DNA from: Candidatus Gastranaerophilales bacterium
GTDB lineage: Bacteria; Cyanobacteriota; Vampirovibrionia; Gastranaerophilales; Gastranaerophilaceae
Direction of reading: 5' to 3'
NCBI GenBank assembly: GCA_944326545.1
Contig: CALVEH010000002.1
Span: 186,001-250,000, forward strand
DNA length: 64,000 bases
The stretch's first letter is position 1. Every line of letters starts with the position of its first letter. The position numbers and the translations under genes are program-made. Positions 18,201 to 26,494 of the stretch are shown piece after piece. The notes beneath the pieces were generated by a model. That model was given only the letters and a program-made list of their open reading frames with translations. It did not search any database and had not been told where the DNA came from.

Positions 18201-19095
18201 AGAGTATTCTCAATTTTTAGGACAATACGGTTACAACGTAATAACAAAAAGCGACTGTCTTAAAAACCAACCTGTGTTTGCGTTAATACTTGCTCTGCTA
18301 AAATTCTGCTCTCACCCTTGGAATAATGAAACAGTCTTAAACGTAGCGGAAACAATTAAACAACAAAAGATTTTAAAAATAACAAACGAAGATTTACAGT
18401 TTATAAAAGATTTAAAAACACCATTTATATTACAAAAAGCAGACGAAACAGAAAGTTCACAACTATCACAACTGTTGTGGGACTTAAACTACTGGCTTGA
18501 AAACACACATCTTACAATAGAAGAAACTGTAGTAAAAATGGGAAATTATTACTACAACACAGATGTAGAAAAATCAAATATCTACATAATAGCTACACTG
18601 CTAAAAAGAATGGAAAGCCAATACAAAACACACGATATCTTACTTGAAAGAATTGAAGAGCTTTCTCAACGTCCTATACTTAGCAAATTCAAATTCTTTA
18701 CAGATACAGAAGAAAAGTCAGACCTTAAAGAATCTTCTATACAAATAATGACATACCACAAATCAAAAGGTGACGAATTTGATTACGTGTTTATCCCCGG
18801 ACTAAGCGAAGAAATACTGCCAATAGACTTAAATCAAATAAAAATTAAATCAAAAGAGCGTTTTATAGAAGCAGTAAAAAGCTTAAACTTAAAATACAAG
18901 AAAAAAGATGAGCAACAGCTTAAACAATTTATTGCACAAGAAAACTTAAGGCTTTTCTACGTAGCAATAACAAGAGCCAAGAAGAAACTCTACATAAGCT
19001 GTGCTAAAAAATACAAAAAATATTCAAGACTAAAAGATACTAAAATTTCACTTTTGTTCGACAATATGCTTTTAGGAGAAAAAAATGCAAACTAA
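15274..19095 (+). CDS. Double UvrD-like helicase, AddB-AddA-like fusion
   Basis: The protein has 1273 aa. The C-terminal half is a complete SF1A helicase: Walker A AVPGAGKTT (639-647), DYDDML, motif II DEAQD (827-831), GDINQAI, motif V with YHKSKGDEFDYVF and motif VI LFYVAITRAKKKL (about 1227-1240). The N-terminal half repeats a degenerate helicase plan: IQGSCKSDRT in place of Walker A, LILDDADEI in place of motif II and IIGYDKYGSS in place of motif III. In AddAB the AddB subunit is likewise an inactivated helicase. The gene is followed, with an 11-base overlap, by a separate Fe-S nuclease. I infer a recombination-repair helicase-nuclease of AddAB/RecBCD type. Confidence 0.8.
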   Translation: MLIQGSCKSDRTNLLIQKYTDLLNSGIEANKILVLLQNSYKKNQFIAEVKKLLKIRHYEDPQIHTFYGLIYNTILNFWPIIQDTINIGENVVTPNLTGLEISQFFFRQAVKEAGFSDYNSKINLIHQMFRRYSLIVNNALSEQEVEKRSQILKEVFATDAKSAIENYKKKTLEYRTFDYIRQAAVFSYIYKKHNCFKDIQYLILDDADEITTLELDFIKSIKPQLKEAIIGYDKYGSSRIGFLNTDTQTVKEIEKTFSNEEKVNLDNIDNFTPQVEHNDCSRRLEMLNKTAEKISELIKKGISPDEISIITPIIDTTLKFTFEEAFLPQNIKISYYSGSEKLKDTPLVKNILTVLNMSLGVETDVFSVRSVLNNMLKIPVKYCMPVIVKYKETGSIQATEFENPIYTEAIKKLKETIDKITNEQMTLSQKTFEIYKNLVNPNFDEFYQLEKVNFFIKQIQDFENVFHSQKCNQALQKAILNQLENSIISENPAFAPEIEEKSIIVATAQKIIDFSLKTKYQFWLDISSSEWTKEDMGTLYNAWVFQKSWNKEEFTYEDSIELAKLKTKKQLRKLSLLAQDKIYAYSSLFDTEGNENFGGIEEYILPKEKQTKDFDFKFTPRDDQKPVLEYKSGNMAISAVPGAGKTTILLALIIKLLSDGVQSDNIFVMTYMDSAAKNFKERIKKACPNLEKMPNISTIHGLALRILKENSNYLRVGLNADFEVCDDNLRQKIIREIMSKLQIDQNEFDRYDKAISALKLSDVKEIPYIKDREIFLFIKFYNAYNNYLKSRNIIDYDDMLSYCVKILEENKDIAEYYQDICHYVIEDEAQDSSVIQQKLLSLLCQKHKNLIRCGDINQAITTTFTNADLEGFKTFISNSNNVSMNRSQRCSKDVYQTANRLIDFSKTDENLKNSFFDIKMNEVTGKNPVVTNGLNVQTFDNYTEENNYLLEQIRNIFNKDSKASIAILVRNNYIIEEYSQFLGQYGYNVITKSDCLKNQPVFALILALLKFCSHPWNNETVLNVAETIKQQKILKITNEDLQFIKDLKTPFILQKADETESSQLSQLLWDLNYWLENTHLTIEETVVKMGNYYYNTDVEKSNIYIIATLLKRMESQYKTHDILLERIEELSQRPILSKFKFFTDTEEKSDLKESSIQIMTYHKSKGDEFDYVFIPGLSEEILPIDLNQIKIKSKERFIEAVKSLNLKYKKKDEQQLKQFIAQENLRLFYVAITRAKKKLYISCAKKYKKYSRLKDTKISLLFDNMLLGEKNAN

Positions 19096-19753
19096 TAATG
19101 CACAAACATATACCCTCTCAAAATTGCAAATGTATGACGAATGCCCTCAAAAGTACAAGTTATGCTACATAGATAAAGTACATATTGCAGAGCTAAACAC
19201 TCAAACACAAACAGGTAATAACCTGCATAATATAATAAATTATTACCTCAAAGGAATGGATGTAACAAAGCTTATCGAAGCACTCCCACCAAGCGATAAA
19301 GCTCTGTGGCACAATTTTAAAACTAACGAGATAAAAAACTACAAAATAGTTGAAAGTGAATACGCATTCAACTTAAAGATTGATGAGCATTGGCTAACGG
19401 GAAGAATCGATGCCCTGTTTGAATTTGACGGAAACTATATAATTTTAGACTGGAAAACAGGCTCAAGCTTTACCCCCGAAAATGTAAAATTTCAAACAAA
19501 ATTCTATCTTGTATGCTTGTATGAAATATTAAAACTTAAAAAGCTTATCAACACCCCAGAAGAACTTTCAATGCAATATCTAAACCTTGCAACTAACAGT
19601 AAAATAAAAATACCTTTTGATAGTGATTTATACATAAACTACAAAAAAGAAATTTTAGAAATAATAAGAAAAATCAACGAAAGTACAACATACTTTTGCA
19701 ACAAAAAAGACACCTGCAAATATTGCAAATACTATAGAGCCTGTCCGTTTTAA
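19085..19753 (+). CDS. PD-(D/E)XK nuclease with predicted 4Fe-4S cluster
   Basis: The protein has 222 aa of the PDDEXK_1 (Cas4/AddB nuclease) type. It shows H48 in GNNLHNI, D109 in GRIDAL and D122-W-K124 in ILDWKTG as the active site. C20 (in YDECP) with C211-x2-C214-x5-C220 at the C-terminus gives the four-Cys pattern that binds 4Fe-4S in AddB and Cas4. Its start overlaps the double-helicase gene by 11 bases, and AGGAG precedes the ATG. In AddB this domain is fused to the inactive helicase, whereas here it is free-standing. It is probably the nuclease subunit of the same complex. Confidence 0.88.
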   Translation: MQTNNAQTYTLSKLQMYDECPQKYKLCYIDKVHIAELNTQTQTGNNLHNIINYYLKGMDVTKLIEALPPSDKALWHNFKTNEIKNYKIVESEYAFNLKIDEHWLTGRIDALFEFDGNYIILDWKTGSSFTPENVKFQTKFYLVCLYEILKLKKLINTPEELSMQYLNLATNSKIKIPFDSDLYINYKKEILEIIRKINESTTYFCNKKDTCKYCKYYRACPF

Positions 19754-19792
19754 TAAAAGGCAATTTTTACGCTTTAGACGTTTTATGCAATT

Positions 19793-20440
19793 ATGCAAAC
19801 TTTGTCTAATATATCTTTTAAATCAAGAAACAGTCTCGTAAAAGACGCAGGATTGGTGTGTAGAAAAGTAAGAACAGCATTCCCTTACGTTTCCCACGCA
19901 AAAGCTGCACACGAAGCAAGCACTGAAATATTAAAAAACAAAGATATAGTAAACTTTATCCTCAAAAGAGAAAAAACACTAAAAGAATACAGAGAAGACC
20001 AAAGACATATACAAAAACCGTTCAACCGCTACAAAGAAATACTATACTGCGCAATAAAAGAAAAACTTGCTGCCTGCTATGACCTTTCTGTACTGACAGA
20101 ACTTGTTTTACGTCTCAACGGAATCAAAAACTGTACAAAAGTATCTCTAACTAATGCAGAAGGAAAACTTCTTAACCATAGTGCAGTAATTGTAAAAACA
20201 AGCAACAACCCTAAAAAAAATATAATCATTGACCCTTGGTTGCAAGACTGCGGATTGGAATCAGAAATGCTTACAAAATACAAAAGTATTTACGCAAAAT
20301 ATTTCAGAAAATTGTCCCCAAATGACAAAATAGAGCTGATACTTCGCCCGCAAGAAAAGCTATCACAAGAAGAAATTAATTATTTTAAAGAAAAATATCC
20401 GCAACTAATAATAAACAAAGCTCTTTTCACAAAAGCATAA
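19793..20440 (+). CDS. Hypothetical protein, possible C-H-D (papain/transglutaminase-like) fold
   Basis: The protein has 215 aa. The N-terminus, MQTLSNISFKSRN, carries the short SFK-type motif seen in several other proteins of this window. The core holds an ordered Cys-His-Asp set: C95 in AACYDLS at a helix start, H129 in NHSAVIV and D147 in IIIDPW. This order and spacing are typical of transglutaminase/papain-like catalytic triads (C-helix, then H-x-x-V strand, then D-P-W). The function is inferred from pattern only. There is no signal peptide, and the ribosome site is weak or absent. It follows the nuclease gene by 39 bases. Confidence 0.65.
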   Translation: MQTLSNISFKSRNSLVKDAGLVCRKVRTAFPYVSHAKAAHEASTEILKNKDIVNFILKREKTLKEYREDQRHIQKPFNRYKEILYCAIKEKLAACYDLSVLTELVLRLNGIKNCTKVSLTNAEGKLLNHSAVIVKTSNNPKKNIIIDPWLQDCGLESEMLTKYKSIYAKYFRKLSPNDKIELILRPQEKLSQEEINYFKEKYPQLIINKALFTKA

Positions 20441-20442
20441 TC

Positions 20443-20479
20443 ACAAAAAAAAGGATCTGTACTCTTGTATCAGATCCTT
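20443..20479 (-). terminator. Intrinsic terminator of SLOG gene
   Basis: The arms aaggatctg (20451-20459) and cagatcctt (20471-20479) are followed, on the minus strand, by a T run. The hairpin lies just past the stop of the minus-strand gene at 20503 and directly after the convergent plus-strand gene. Confidence 0.75.
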
Positions 20480-20502
20480 AAATTTAATTTCTACTTTATA
20501 TT

Positions 20503-21072
20503 CTAATCCAAGTAGAATGCAGTAATAACTTTGTGAGATTCTTCCGCATACTCAATAGCTTTGTGCAAAGTATTTGAAGTATGTGACAAGAAACATATCA
20601 ACTGCTGACAGTCATCGATAATCTCTCTGTTACAAATGCGGCTGGCATCAGCAAGAGTCATCATAGCTCTGTCAGAGTGTTCAATAATATTAGGAACACC
20701 AATCAACTGATCCTGTACGTCAGAAGGTTGCTGACCAATAGTCTGAGGTAAAATAACTTTCAATTTATCAGGGTTAGACTTCATAGCACCTCTGATAGTT
20801 GCAGCGTTAGTACCTGAAGAACCACCTGACGTAATGATTGTATTACCTTGAGCAACCAGTGCATAAGATAACGTTTCAATAATTTGTTGGTGAGTAATCG
20901 GCAAATTACGACTGCCGATAATAGCAATTCTCTTAGCAGACTGTTGTATCGTAGCAAGCTCCATAGCAAGCTGATCTACAGTGTTTGCTTCATCCTCAGG
21001 AACCTTATCAAGGTCATCTGTAGGAACCATAATCGTAGGTTGTTCTTGTTTTTCTTGGTTTTCGTCTGACAT
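20503..21072 (-). CDS. SLOG/DprA-like Rossmann-fold nucleotide-binding protein
   Basis: The protein has 189 aa. An acidic, disordered N-terminus (1-35) precedes RIAIIGSRNLPITHQQII, TIITSGGSSGTNAATI and LKVILPQTIGQQP. These match the GSR and SGG loops of the DprA/LOG/YpsA (SLOG) superfamily, which bind nucleotides or nucleotide-derived ligands. The C-terminus continues the Rossmann core (QLICFLSHTSNTLHKAIEYAEE). It is too short and lacks the features of a full DprA, so a role in transformation is not claimed. AGGAAACG precedes the ATG. Confidence 0.75.
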   Translation of the reverse strand: MSDENQEKQEQPTIMVPTDDLDKVPEDEANTVDQLAMELATIQQSAKRIAIIGSRNLPITHQQIIETLSYALVAQGNTIITSGGSSGTNAATIRGAMKSNPDKLKVILPQTIGQQPSDVQDQLIGVPNIIEHSDRAMMTLADASRICNREIIDDCQQLICFLSHTSNTLHKAIEYAEESHKVITAFYLD

Positions 21073-21198
21073 AGTCGTTTCCTAAATATAATATTTTACT
21101 AAAAAATTTTTTTTGATTATCATAATAATATCATAAATTATGAAAATTAAAAGTGTTTTCATAAAAACAGGCTGAAACACAAACAAGTCGGGGGAGCA

Positions 21199-23736
21199 TT
21201 GGAAGAATTACTTAAAAGTCTTAATGACGAACAAAGGGCAGCTGTTGTAGAAAAAGAAGGTGCATTGCTTGTACTGGCAGGTGCAGGTAGCGGCAAAACA
21301 AAAGTGTTAACTACACGTATAGTTAACCTTGTAAAATCAGGTGTAAACCCATATAAAATCCTCGCCGTTACATTTACAAACAAAGCGGCAAAAGAAATGC
21401 GCGAACGTCTTTCTAAAATGATAGGCGAAGATGTCGTAAAAAAAATGTGGGTAGGTACTTTCCACAACATCTGCGGCAGAATACTCCGTTTTGATATAGA
21501 AAACTACAAAAGCCCCGACGGAAGAAAATGGGATAACAACTACGTTATCTATGATGAAACAGACACTAATACAATCATAAAAAATGCAATAAAAAAATTA
21601 AATATTGATGAAAAAACCTTTGCACCAAAACTTGTTAAAGCAGCAATAAGCAACGCTAAAAGTAAGATGCAAGATGCTTATACATTTGCAACAAGAGCAA
21701 GAGATTACAGAAGCCAAAAAATTTCAGAAATTTACTACGAGTACGAAAAACAACTTCTTGCAAACAACGCTATAGACTTTGATGATATGCTTCTTTTAAC
21801 AGTAAACCTGCTTTCAACAAACGAAGAAGTTAGAAACAAATACCACGAAAGATTTTCACACATATTGGTTGACGAGTTTCAAGACACAAACATAAGCCAA
21901 TATATGCTAATAAGACACCTATACTCTAACGGAAAAACAGACGAAGAGCTTAAAGGCCGAAGCTTATGTGTTGTAGGTGATGTTGACCAATCTATTTACA
22001 GTTGGCGTGGAGCTGATTACAAAATCATTTTGAACTTCCAAACTGATTACAGAAATGCAAAGCTTATTAAACTGGAAAAAAACTATCGTTCAGTAGGTAC
22101 AATTCTAGATGCAGCAAACGCAATCATTGTAAACAACACTGAACGTGTAAGCAAAAACTTGTATTCAACCAAAGGTCAAGGCGAAAAAATTGATATCTAT
22201 GAAGCTCAAGACGAATCCGGAGAAGCTTACTACATAGCTAACCGTATAAAACAATACGCAAGAAACCTTAATGATTATGCCGTTTTATACAGAACAAACT
22301 CTCAATCACGTGCAATAGAAGAAGCTTTAATATCTCAAGGAATTTCTTACAGAATGGTTGGAGGCCTAAAATTCTACGACCGTAAAGAAATTAAAGACCT
22401 TATCGCATACTTAAAGCTTATCTACAACAGACACGATTCACAAAGTTTAAAAAGAATAATTAACGTCCCCAAACGTTCAATAGGGGATACAACAGTTAAA
22501 AAATTGCAAGAAATAGCCTCTCAGATGGATTACTCCGTGTATGAAGTAATCGAAAACATCGAAGAATACGATGATTTTTCTGCGGGAGTTAAAGCAAAAC
22601 TCAAAAATTTTGTCGAGCTTATAGACAAACTCGATAAAAACAGAACATCGTTGTCATTGCCTGAGTTTATTGCATTTATAATTGAAGAAACAGGCTATCT
22701 TGCAGAACTGAAACAGGAAGACACCGAAGAATCACAATCTCGTATAGAAAACCTTCAAGAGCTTGTGAACGTAGCTCGAGACTTTTCTGCAGAGGATGAA
22801 ACAAATATTCTCGGTGAATTCCTTGCTCAGGTTGCATTGGTCAGTGACCTTGACGAAACACCTGATGCAGACAATGCAGTTACTTTAATGACACTACACG
22901 CAGCTAAGGGCCTTGAGTTCGAAACCGTATTCCTTGCAGGTTTGGAAGAAGGTATTTTCCCTCATAGCCGTTCGTTAAACAACAACACAGAGATGGAAGA
23001 AGAAAGACGTCTTATGTATGTTGGAGTAACACGTGCAAAACAAAAATTGTACATAACTTACGCAAAAAGACGCCAAATGTGGGGAGAAACAAGATACTAT
23101 ACCCCAAGCAGATTTTTAGAAGAAATTCCATACAACCTGACAAACAGAAATACATCAGAAGAAAACAGCTACAGCTCAGGTAGAAACAGCACGTTCAGCC
23201 AAGCTGTCAACAAAATCAAATCACAAGCAAAAACAAACAGCTCTGGTTATGTGGAAAAAACAACAAGCTTTGGCAAAGGATTTATCGCACCTTCTGCCGG
23301 TCTTACAAACACACAAAGCATAAGCAAGGTTGTAAAGAAAAAACCTGTCTATAACGGAGAAAGCAACTATAGTCAAACAGCATATAAAGCACCTCAACAA
23401 CCTAAGCCAAACAACTTTGTAAAAAGAGAATCGTTTGTTGTTAAAAATGCTCAAAACCAAGCAAAAGACGAAGAAAGAATTAAAAAAATTCTCGAAGACA
23501 ACCCTATAAAACGAATGCTTGAAGAAAAGAAAGCTAAAGAAGCTGCACTACAAGCAGCACAAGAAGAATCTTCATCAGGTTTCAAACAAGGTGACAGAGT
23601 CTTTCACGAAAAATTCGGTATAGGCCACATTGATGAAATAAAACAAATAGGTTCATCATCAATGTATGTAATAGATTTTGGAAAGCAAGGCAAAAAAGCA
23701 GTAGATGCTCTTTATGCAAATTTAAAGAAATTCTAA
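21199..23736 (+). CDS. pcrA: ATP-dependent DNA helicase PcrA/UvrD
   Basis: The protein has 845 aa. The start is a TTG at 21199 behind GGGGGAG, with no in-frame ATG nearby. The SF1A motifs are complete: LNDEQRAAV (Q motif), GAGSGKT (28-34), DFDDMLL, VDEFQDTN, VVGDVDQSIYSWRGA, LEKNYRS, LMTLHAAKGLEFETVF and MYVGVTRAKQKLYI. The C-terminus (about 790-845) has FKQGDRVFHEKFGIGHI, the tudor-like RNA polymerase-binding module of PcrA. The helicase acts in nucleotide excision repair, clearing of stalled polymerase and plasmid or replication restart. Confidence 0.95.
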   Translation: MEELLKSLNDEQRAAVVEKEGALLVLAGAGSGKTKVLTTRIVNLVKSGVNPYKILAVTFTNKAAKEMRERLSKMIGEDVVKKMWVGTFHNICGRILRFDIENYKSPDGRKWDNNYVIYDETDTNTIIKNAIKKLNIDEKTFAPKLVKAAISNAKSKMQDAYTFATRARDYRSQKISEIYYEYEKQLLANNAIDFDDMLLLTVNLLSTNEEVRNKYHERFSHILVDEFQDTNISQYMLIRHLYSNGKTDEELKGRSLCVVGDVDQSIYSWRGADYKIILNFQTDYRNAKLIKLEKNYRSVGTILDAANAIIVNNTERVSKNLYSTKGQGEKIDIYEAQDESGEAYYIANRIKQYARNLNDYAVLYRTNSQSRAIEEALISQGISYRMVGGLKFYDRKEIKDLIAYLKLIYNRHDSQSLKRIINVPKRSIGDTTVKKLQEIASQMDYSVYEVIENIEEYDDFSAGVKAKLKNFVELIDKLDKNRTSLSLPEFIAFIIEETGYLAELKQEDTEESQSRIENLQELVNVARDFSAEDETNILGEFLAQVALVSDLDETPDADNAVTLMTLHAAKGLEFETVFLAGLEEGIFPHSRSLNNNTEMEEERRLMYVGVTRAKQKLYITYAKRRQMWGETRYYTPSRFLEEIPYNLTNRNTSEENSYSSGRNSTFSQAVNKIKSQAKTNSSGYVEKTTSFGKGFIAPSAGLTNTQSISKVVKKKPVYNGESNYSQTAYKAPQQPKPNNFVKRESFVVKNAQNQAKDEERIKKILEDNPIKRMLEEKKAKEAALQAAQEESSSGFKQGDRVFHEKFGIGHIDEIKQIGSSSMYVIDFGKQGKKAVDALYANLKKF

Positions 23737-23739
23737 GAA

Positions 23740-23770
23740 GAAACAATGTAGAAAATTTCTACATTGTTTC
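23740..23770. terminator. Bidirectional terminator overlapping a stop codon
   Basis: The 15-bp perfect inverted repeat gaaacaatgtagaaa / tttctacattgtttc has a one-base centre at 23755. It starts 3 bases after the pcrA stop and covers the last codons and stop of the convergent gene at 23759, so the same bases encode the Glu-Thr-Met end of that protein. Confidence 0.8.
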
Positions 23771-24814
23771 TTTAGTAACTTTGTTTAACAAAGCAATAGC
23801 TTCGTCATCTTTGCCGTCTTTAATTAAATCAACAAAAGCTTTTGAATTTGCATCGTCAGGGTTAGCAACTATTTTGTTTTTAAGAATTTGTTTTTTCAAT
23901 TCTTTAAAGTTGTTATAAACATAGCCCTCAACGTCACCCATTGTTACATCAGTTTTGATAGGTCCTTCTAATGTGTTAAGAACTCTCGGCTCGTCAAATG
24001 CTACAGCATTAATTGGAGCACGACCGTCTTTATGTACAGGGAAACCGTTCCAATTATGCATATCAGAGCCTGTAATTCTATCTCCACCTTCATGGACATA
24101 AGATTTTTGCAAAATAGCAACATCAGGAGAATTTGCAACAACAGCACAATCTTCTATTTGATTGTTTTCGTCTTTATTTACAGCAGCCCATTCATTATTT
24201 ACATATTCGTCATCAGCTGAATATTTACCGTATTTCATAACAACTGCAGGTTTATCAATTTCAAAATAACCTTGACGATCATCTAATGCACCCTGATGCC
24301 AAATGTTTTTTATAGCAGTATGGTACTCACCGTCATCCGCAAATTTTACAGTTTCGATATTTATGCCGTCACGTTCTGCAATTCTATTCATTTCTTCAAT
24401 AGTTCTTGCATTTGTAAATACAGGTACAGCTCTATAAGTAACTTTTTTCAAAGCCTCACTATCTTGTGGGACATAAGGCAAGAAAGAAATACCTTTACCT
24501 TTGATATTATCGGCTTTTTGAGGTCTAAAATAATCAGACGGTCTAGACATAAGAACTTCTTCTTTATTTGTTCTGTCTACAGGGCATTTTTTTCTCAATT
24601 CAGCGATTTTAGCTTGAATTTTATCCATACCAATTTCATAATAGCCCCATTCAATATTGTCACGACCCTTTGGAGGATGTGCCATCTGATACTTTAAATC
24701 TTCTTCTAATTTAGATATTTCAGCCCTAACATCTTGAGTTGTATCAGTTTTTTTAGTATTGCCTCTAAAATTAACATTTGAATAATTTGAGCCATAAGGA
24801 TTAATTTTAAACAT
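23759..24814 (-). CDS. Hypothetical protein with N-terminal NVNFRG motif
   Basis: The protein has 351 aa from the ATG at 24814, preceded by AGGTGGGG at 7 bases. An in-frame GTG two codons upstream is less likely. The N-terminus, KINPYGSNYSNVNFRGN, carries the (N)xxF(K/R)G motif shared with other proteins here. A helical, charged segment (20-85) follows, then a mixed alpha/beta region (FLPYVPQDSEALKKVTYRAV, YVHEGGDRITGSDMHNWNG, VMKYGKYSADDEYVNNEWAA). There is no signal peptide and no transmembrane helix. I recognise no family. It probably forms a monocistronic unit. Confidence 0.75.
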   Translation of the reverse strand: MFKINPYGSNYSNVNFRGNTKKTDTTQDVRAEISKLEEDLKYQMAHPPKGRDNIEWGYYEIGMDKIQAKIAELRKKCPVDRTNKEEVLMSRPSDYFRPQKADNIKGKGISFLPYVPQDSEALKKVTYRAVPVFTNARTIEEMNRIAERDGINIETVKFADDGEYHTAIKNIWHQGALDDRQGYFEIDKPAVVMKYGKYSADDEYVNNEWAAVNKDENNQIEDCAVVANSPDVAILQKSYVHEGGDRITGSDMHNWNGFPVHKDGRAPINAVAFDEPRVLNTLEGPIKTDVTMGDVEGYVYNNFKELKKQILKNKIVANPDDANSKAFVDLIKDGKDDEAIALLNKVTKETM

Positions 24815-24916
24815 TTTCACACCCCACCTGCATTCTACGATAACATTCTAAAAACAAAAATTTAGAACTTTTTGCTAAAACGAATGGAAATATGAAAAAG
24901 TTTTTACATTACAAAA

Positions 24917-25597
24917 CTATGAGAAGAAATGACCTCTTTTAGAATCAAGTGTAATTTTATCAAAAGAGTACAATCTTGCCGGTCTTTTAGAACCTGATTT
25001 TGTAAATTCATCAAGTTCTTTTAAAATGGCTTGAGACAAGAATTTTTTTCTAAAATTACGTTTATCAAGTTTTTTCATCAAAATCATTTCATAAGCTTTT
25101 TGCAACTCTGTTAAAGTGAATTTTTGAGGCAAAAGCTGGAACGCTATAGGACAAAATTCAAGACGTTCTCTTGTTCTTTTTAAAGAATACTCAATAATTT
25201 CTTTGTGGTCGAAAGCCAAAGCCGGCAAGCTGTTAACAGGATGCCATTTAACTTCTGTAATTTCAGTATTTTCTTCAAATGAAAGAACAATGTCATCAGA
25301 ACGAATCAACGCAAAATAAGCACAAGTGATAACACGTGCAGCAGGGTGACGCAACGGATCACCAAATGTATACAACTGTTCAAGATAAATGTTTTGAACG
25401 TTTGTCTTTTCTTTCAAAATACGCAAAGCCGCATCATCAAGAGTTTCAGAAATACGTACATAACCACCTGGCAATGCCCACTTACCTTTGAACGGTTCGT
25501 TAGCACGTTTAACCAACAATACTTTAAGTTTGTCATCTTTGATAGTTAAAATAACTACGTCAGTCGTGACCTCATGCGTTTTTGTTTCTTTGAACAT
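24917..25597 (-). CDS. NrtR-like Nudix-domain transcriptional regulator
   Basis: The protein has 226 aa. The Nudix domain (about 10-150) is followed by a winged-helix-like C-terminus (FTLTELQKAYEMIL, NFRKKFLSQAILKELDEF), the architecture of NrtR regulators that respond to ADP-ribose. The Nudix box starts correctly (G45 to E51, R59), but the REUXEE core reads R-I-L-K-E-K, so two Glu are lost. That fits a sensor more than a hydrolase. NrtR proteins usually control NAD synthesis genes, and none is adjacent. GAGG precedes the ATG. Confidence 0.82.
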   Translation of the reverse strand: MFKETKTHEVTTDVVILTIKDDKLKVLLVKRANEPFKGKWALPGGYVRISETLDDAALRILKEKTNVQNIYLEQLYTFGDPLRHPAARVITCAYFALIRSDDIVLSFEENTEITEVKWHPVNSLPALAFDHKEIIEYSLKRTRERLEFCPIAFQLLPQKFTLTELQKAYEMILMKKLDKRNFRKKFLSQAILKELDEFTKSGSKRPARLYSFDKITLDSKRGHFFS

Positions 25598-25706
25598 AAA
25601 TCCTCGGCTTGTTTATAACTTATTTATATTTTAAAATAAAAAAAAGCATTTTGTAAGTTTTTGATAAATCTTTACAAAATGCTTTCTTAATTTTTTAATT
25701 TAATTA

Positions 25707-26306
25707 CTAAATAGCACCAGATAATGTAACTATTGGAAGGCTATCTAAAGAATTATTTCTCAAAACGTTTGCTTCTCTATCTATTGATAAAGGCCCGCGA
25801 ACAACACCTGTCTGTCTGTATTTCAATATCGCAGGGTCAGGATTGATTTTCTGAGCGTTATACTCAGACATAATTCCGCTGACAAAACGTTTTGTTTCAG
25901 CAAAAGGAGGAACTCCTTTATACTTGCTGACGTTACCAGGGCCGGCATTATATGCAGCCAAGGCTAATTCCATAGAGCCAAATTTTTGATACATCATCTT
26001 GTAGTACATCAAACCGCCACGAATGTTATCACTAAGCTGATATGGGTTATACCCTAATCTTCTGGCAGTTGAGGGCATTAACTGAAATACCCCTACGGCT
26101 CCGTACGAACTTCTTTTTTCGTGTACAAAACCCGATTCCATTTTTGCAATGCTCAATCCGATAGCAGGATCTACGCCCATTTCCAAAGAATGTTTTACAA
26201 TGTAATCTTTGACTGTGGACTTAGAAGTTGATGCTTGTGATTGTTGTGGATTCGCTAAAATGCAAAAAATGAGTAGTAAGGTTAGTGTTAGTAACTTTCT
26301 AATCAA
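25707..26306 (-). CDS. Secreted lytic transglycosylase (SLT family)
   Basis: The protein has 199 aa with a TTG start (AGAGGA 7 bases upstream) and a signal peptide ending near QQSQAS. AIGLSIAKMESGF places the catalytic Glu at residue 57. GAVGVFQLMPSTARRLG, DNIRGGLMYYKMM and LALAAYNAGPGNV are the other SLT motifs. The enzyme cleaves peptidoglycan to 1,6-anhydromuropeptides in the periplasm. It lies behind a leader of about 180 bases with its own strong promoter, which suggests RNA-level control. Confidence 0.92.
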   Translation of the reverse strand: MIRKLLTLTLLLIFCILANPQQSQASTSKSTVKDYIVKHSLEMGVDPAIGLSIAKMESGFVHEKRSSYGAVGVFQLMPSTARRLGYNPYQLSDNIRGGLMYYKMMYQKFGSMELALAAYNAGPGNVSKYKGVPPFAETKRFVSGIMSEYNAQKINPDPAILKYRQTGVVRGPLSIDREANVLRNNSLDSLPIVTLSGAI

Positions 26307-26488
26307 ATGTTAATCCTCTGTTTTGTAAATCGAAGCGGGGAAAAAGCTTCTGCTTTGGCTCTAAATTTCGGCTAAGTTTCTGTGGAATCTTCTTCCACCC
26401 CCTCTCCGAAATCCAACGGGAGCCCCCCGGAAACTAATTTTTTACTCTGATTGCTTTGACATTCACATCTGATTAAAAAACCAGCTTC
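26307..26488 (-). ncRNA. Structured 5' leader of the lytic transglycosylase; candidate riboswitch (ydaO-like?)
   Basis: The leader is about 180 nt on the minus strand and far more GC-rich than other spacers here. It has blocks such as CCGGGGGGCTCCCG, GGGTGGAAGAAGATTCCAC and ACTTAGCCGAAA. TGGAA-GAAGA-TTCCA forms a good hairpin. Near the 3' end, AAAGC-AGAA-GCTTT followed by TT could be a weak terminator. Cell-wall hydrolase genes are classic targets of the c-di-AMP (ydaO/yuaA) riboswitch, and parts of the sequence (Gs around GGGG…GGGGTG, AGCCGAA) recall it. I could not align it fully, so the class remains a guess. Confidence 0.4.
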
Positions 26489-26494
26489 CTGTAC

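Noticed and set aside
24296-24697. 133-codon plus-strand frame inside the 23759 gene
   Set aside because: It is antisense to a better-supported gene and is rich in Ser/Phe/Ile as expected of a shadow frame.
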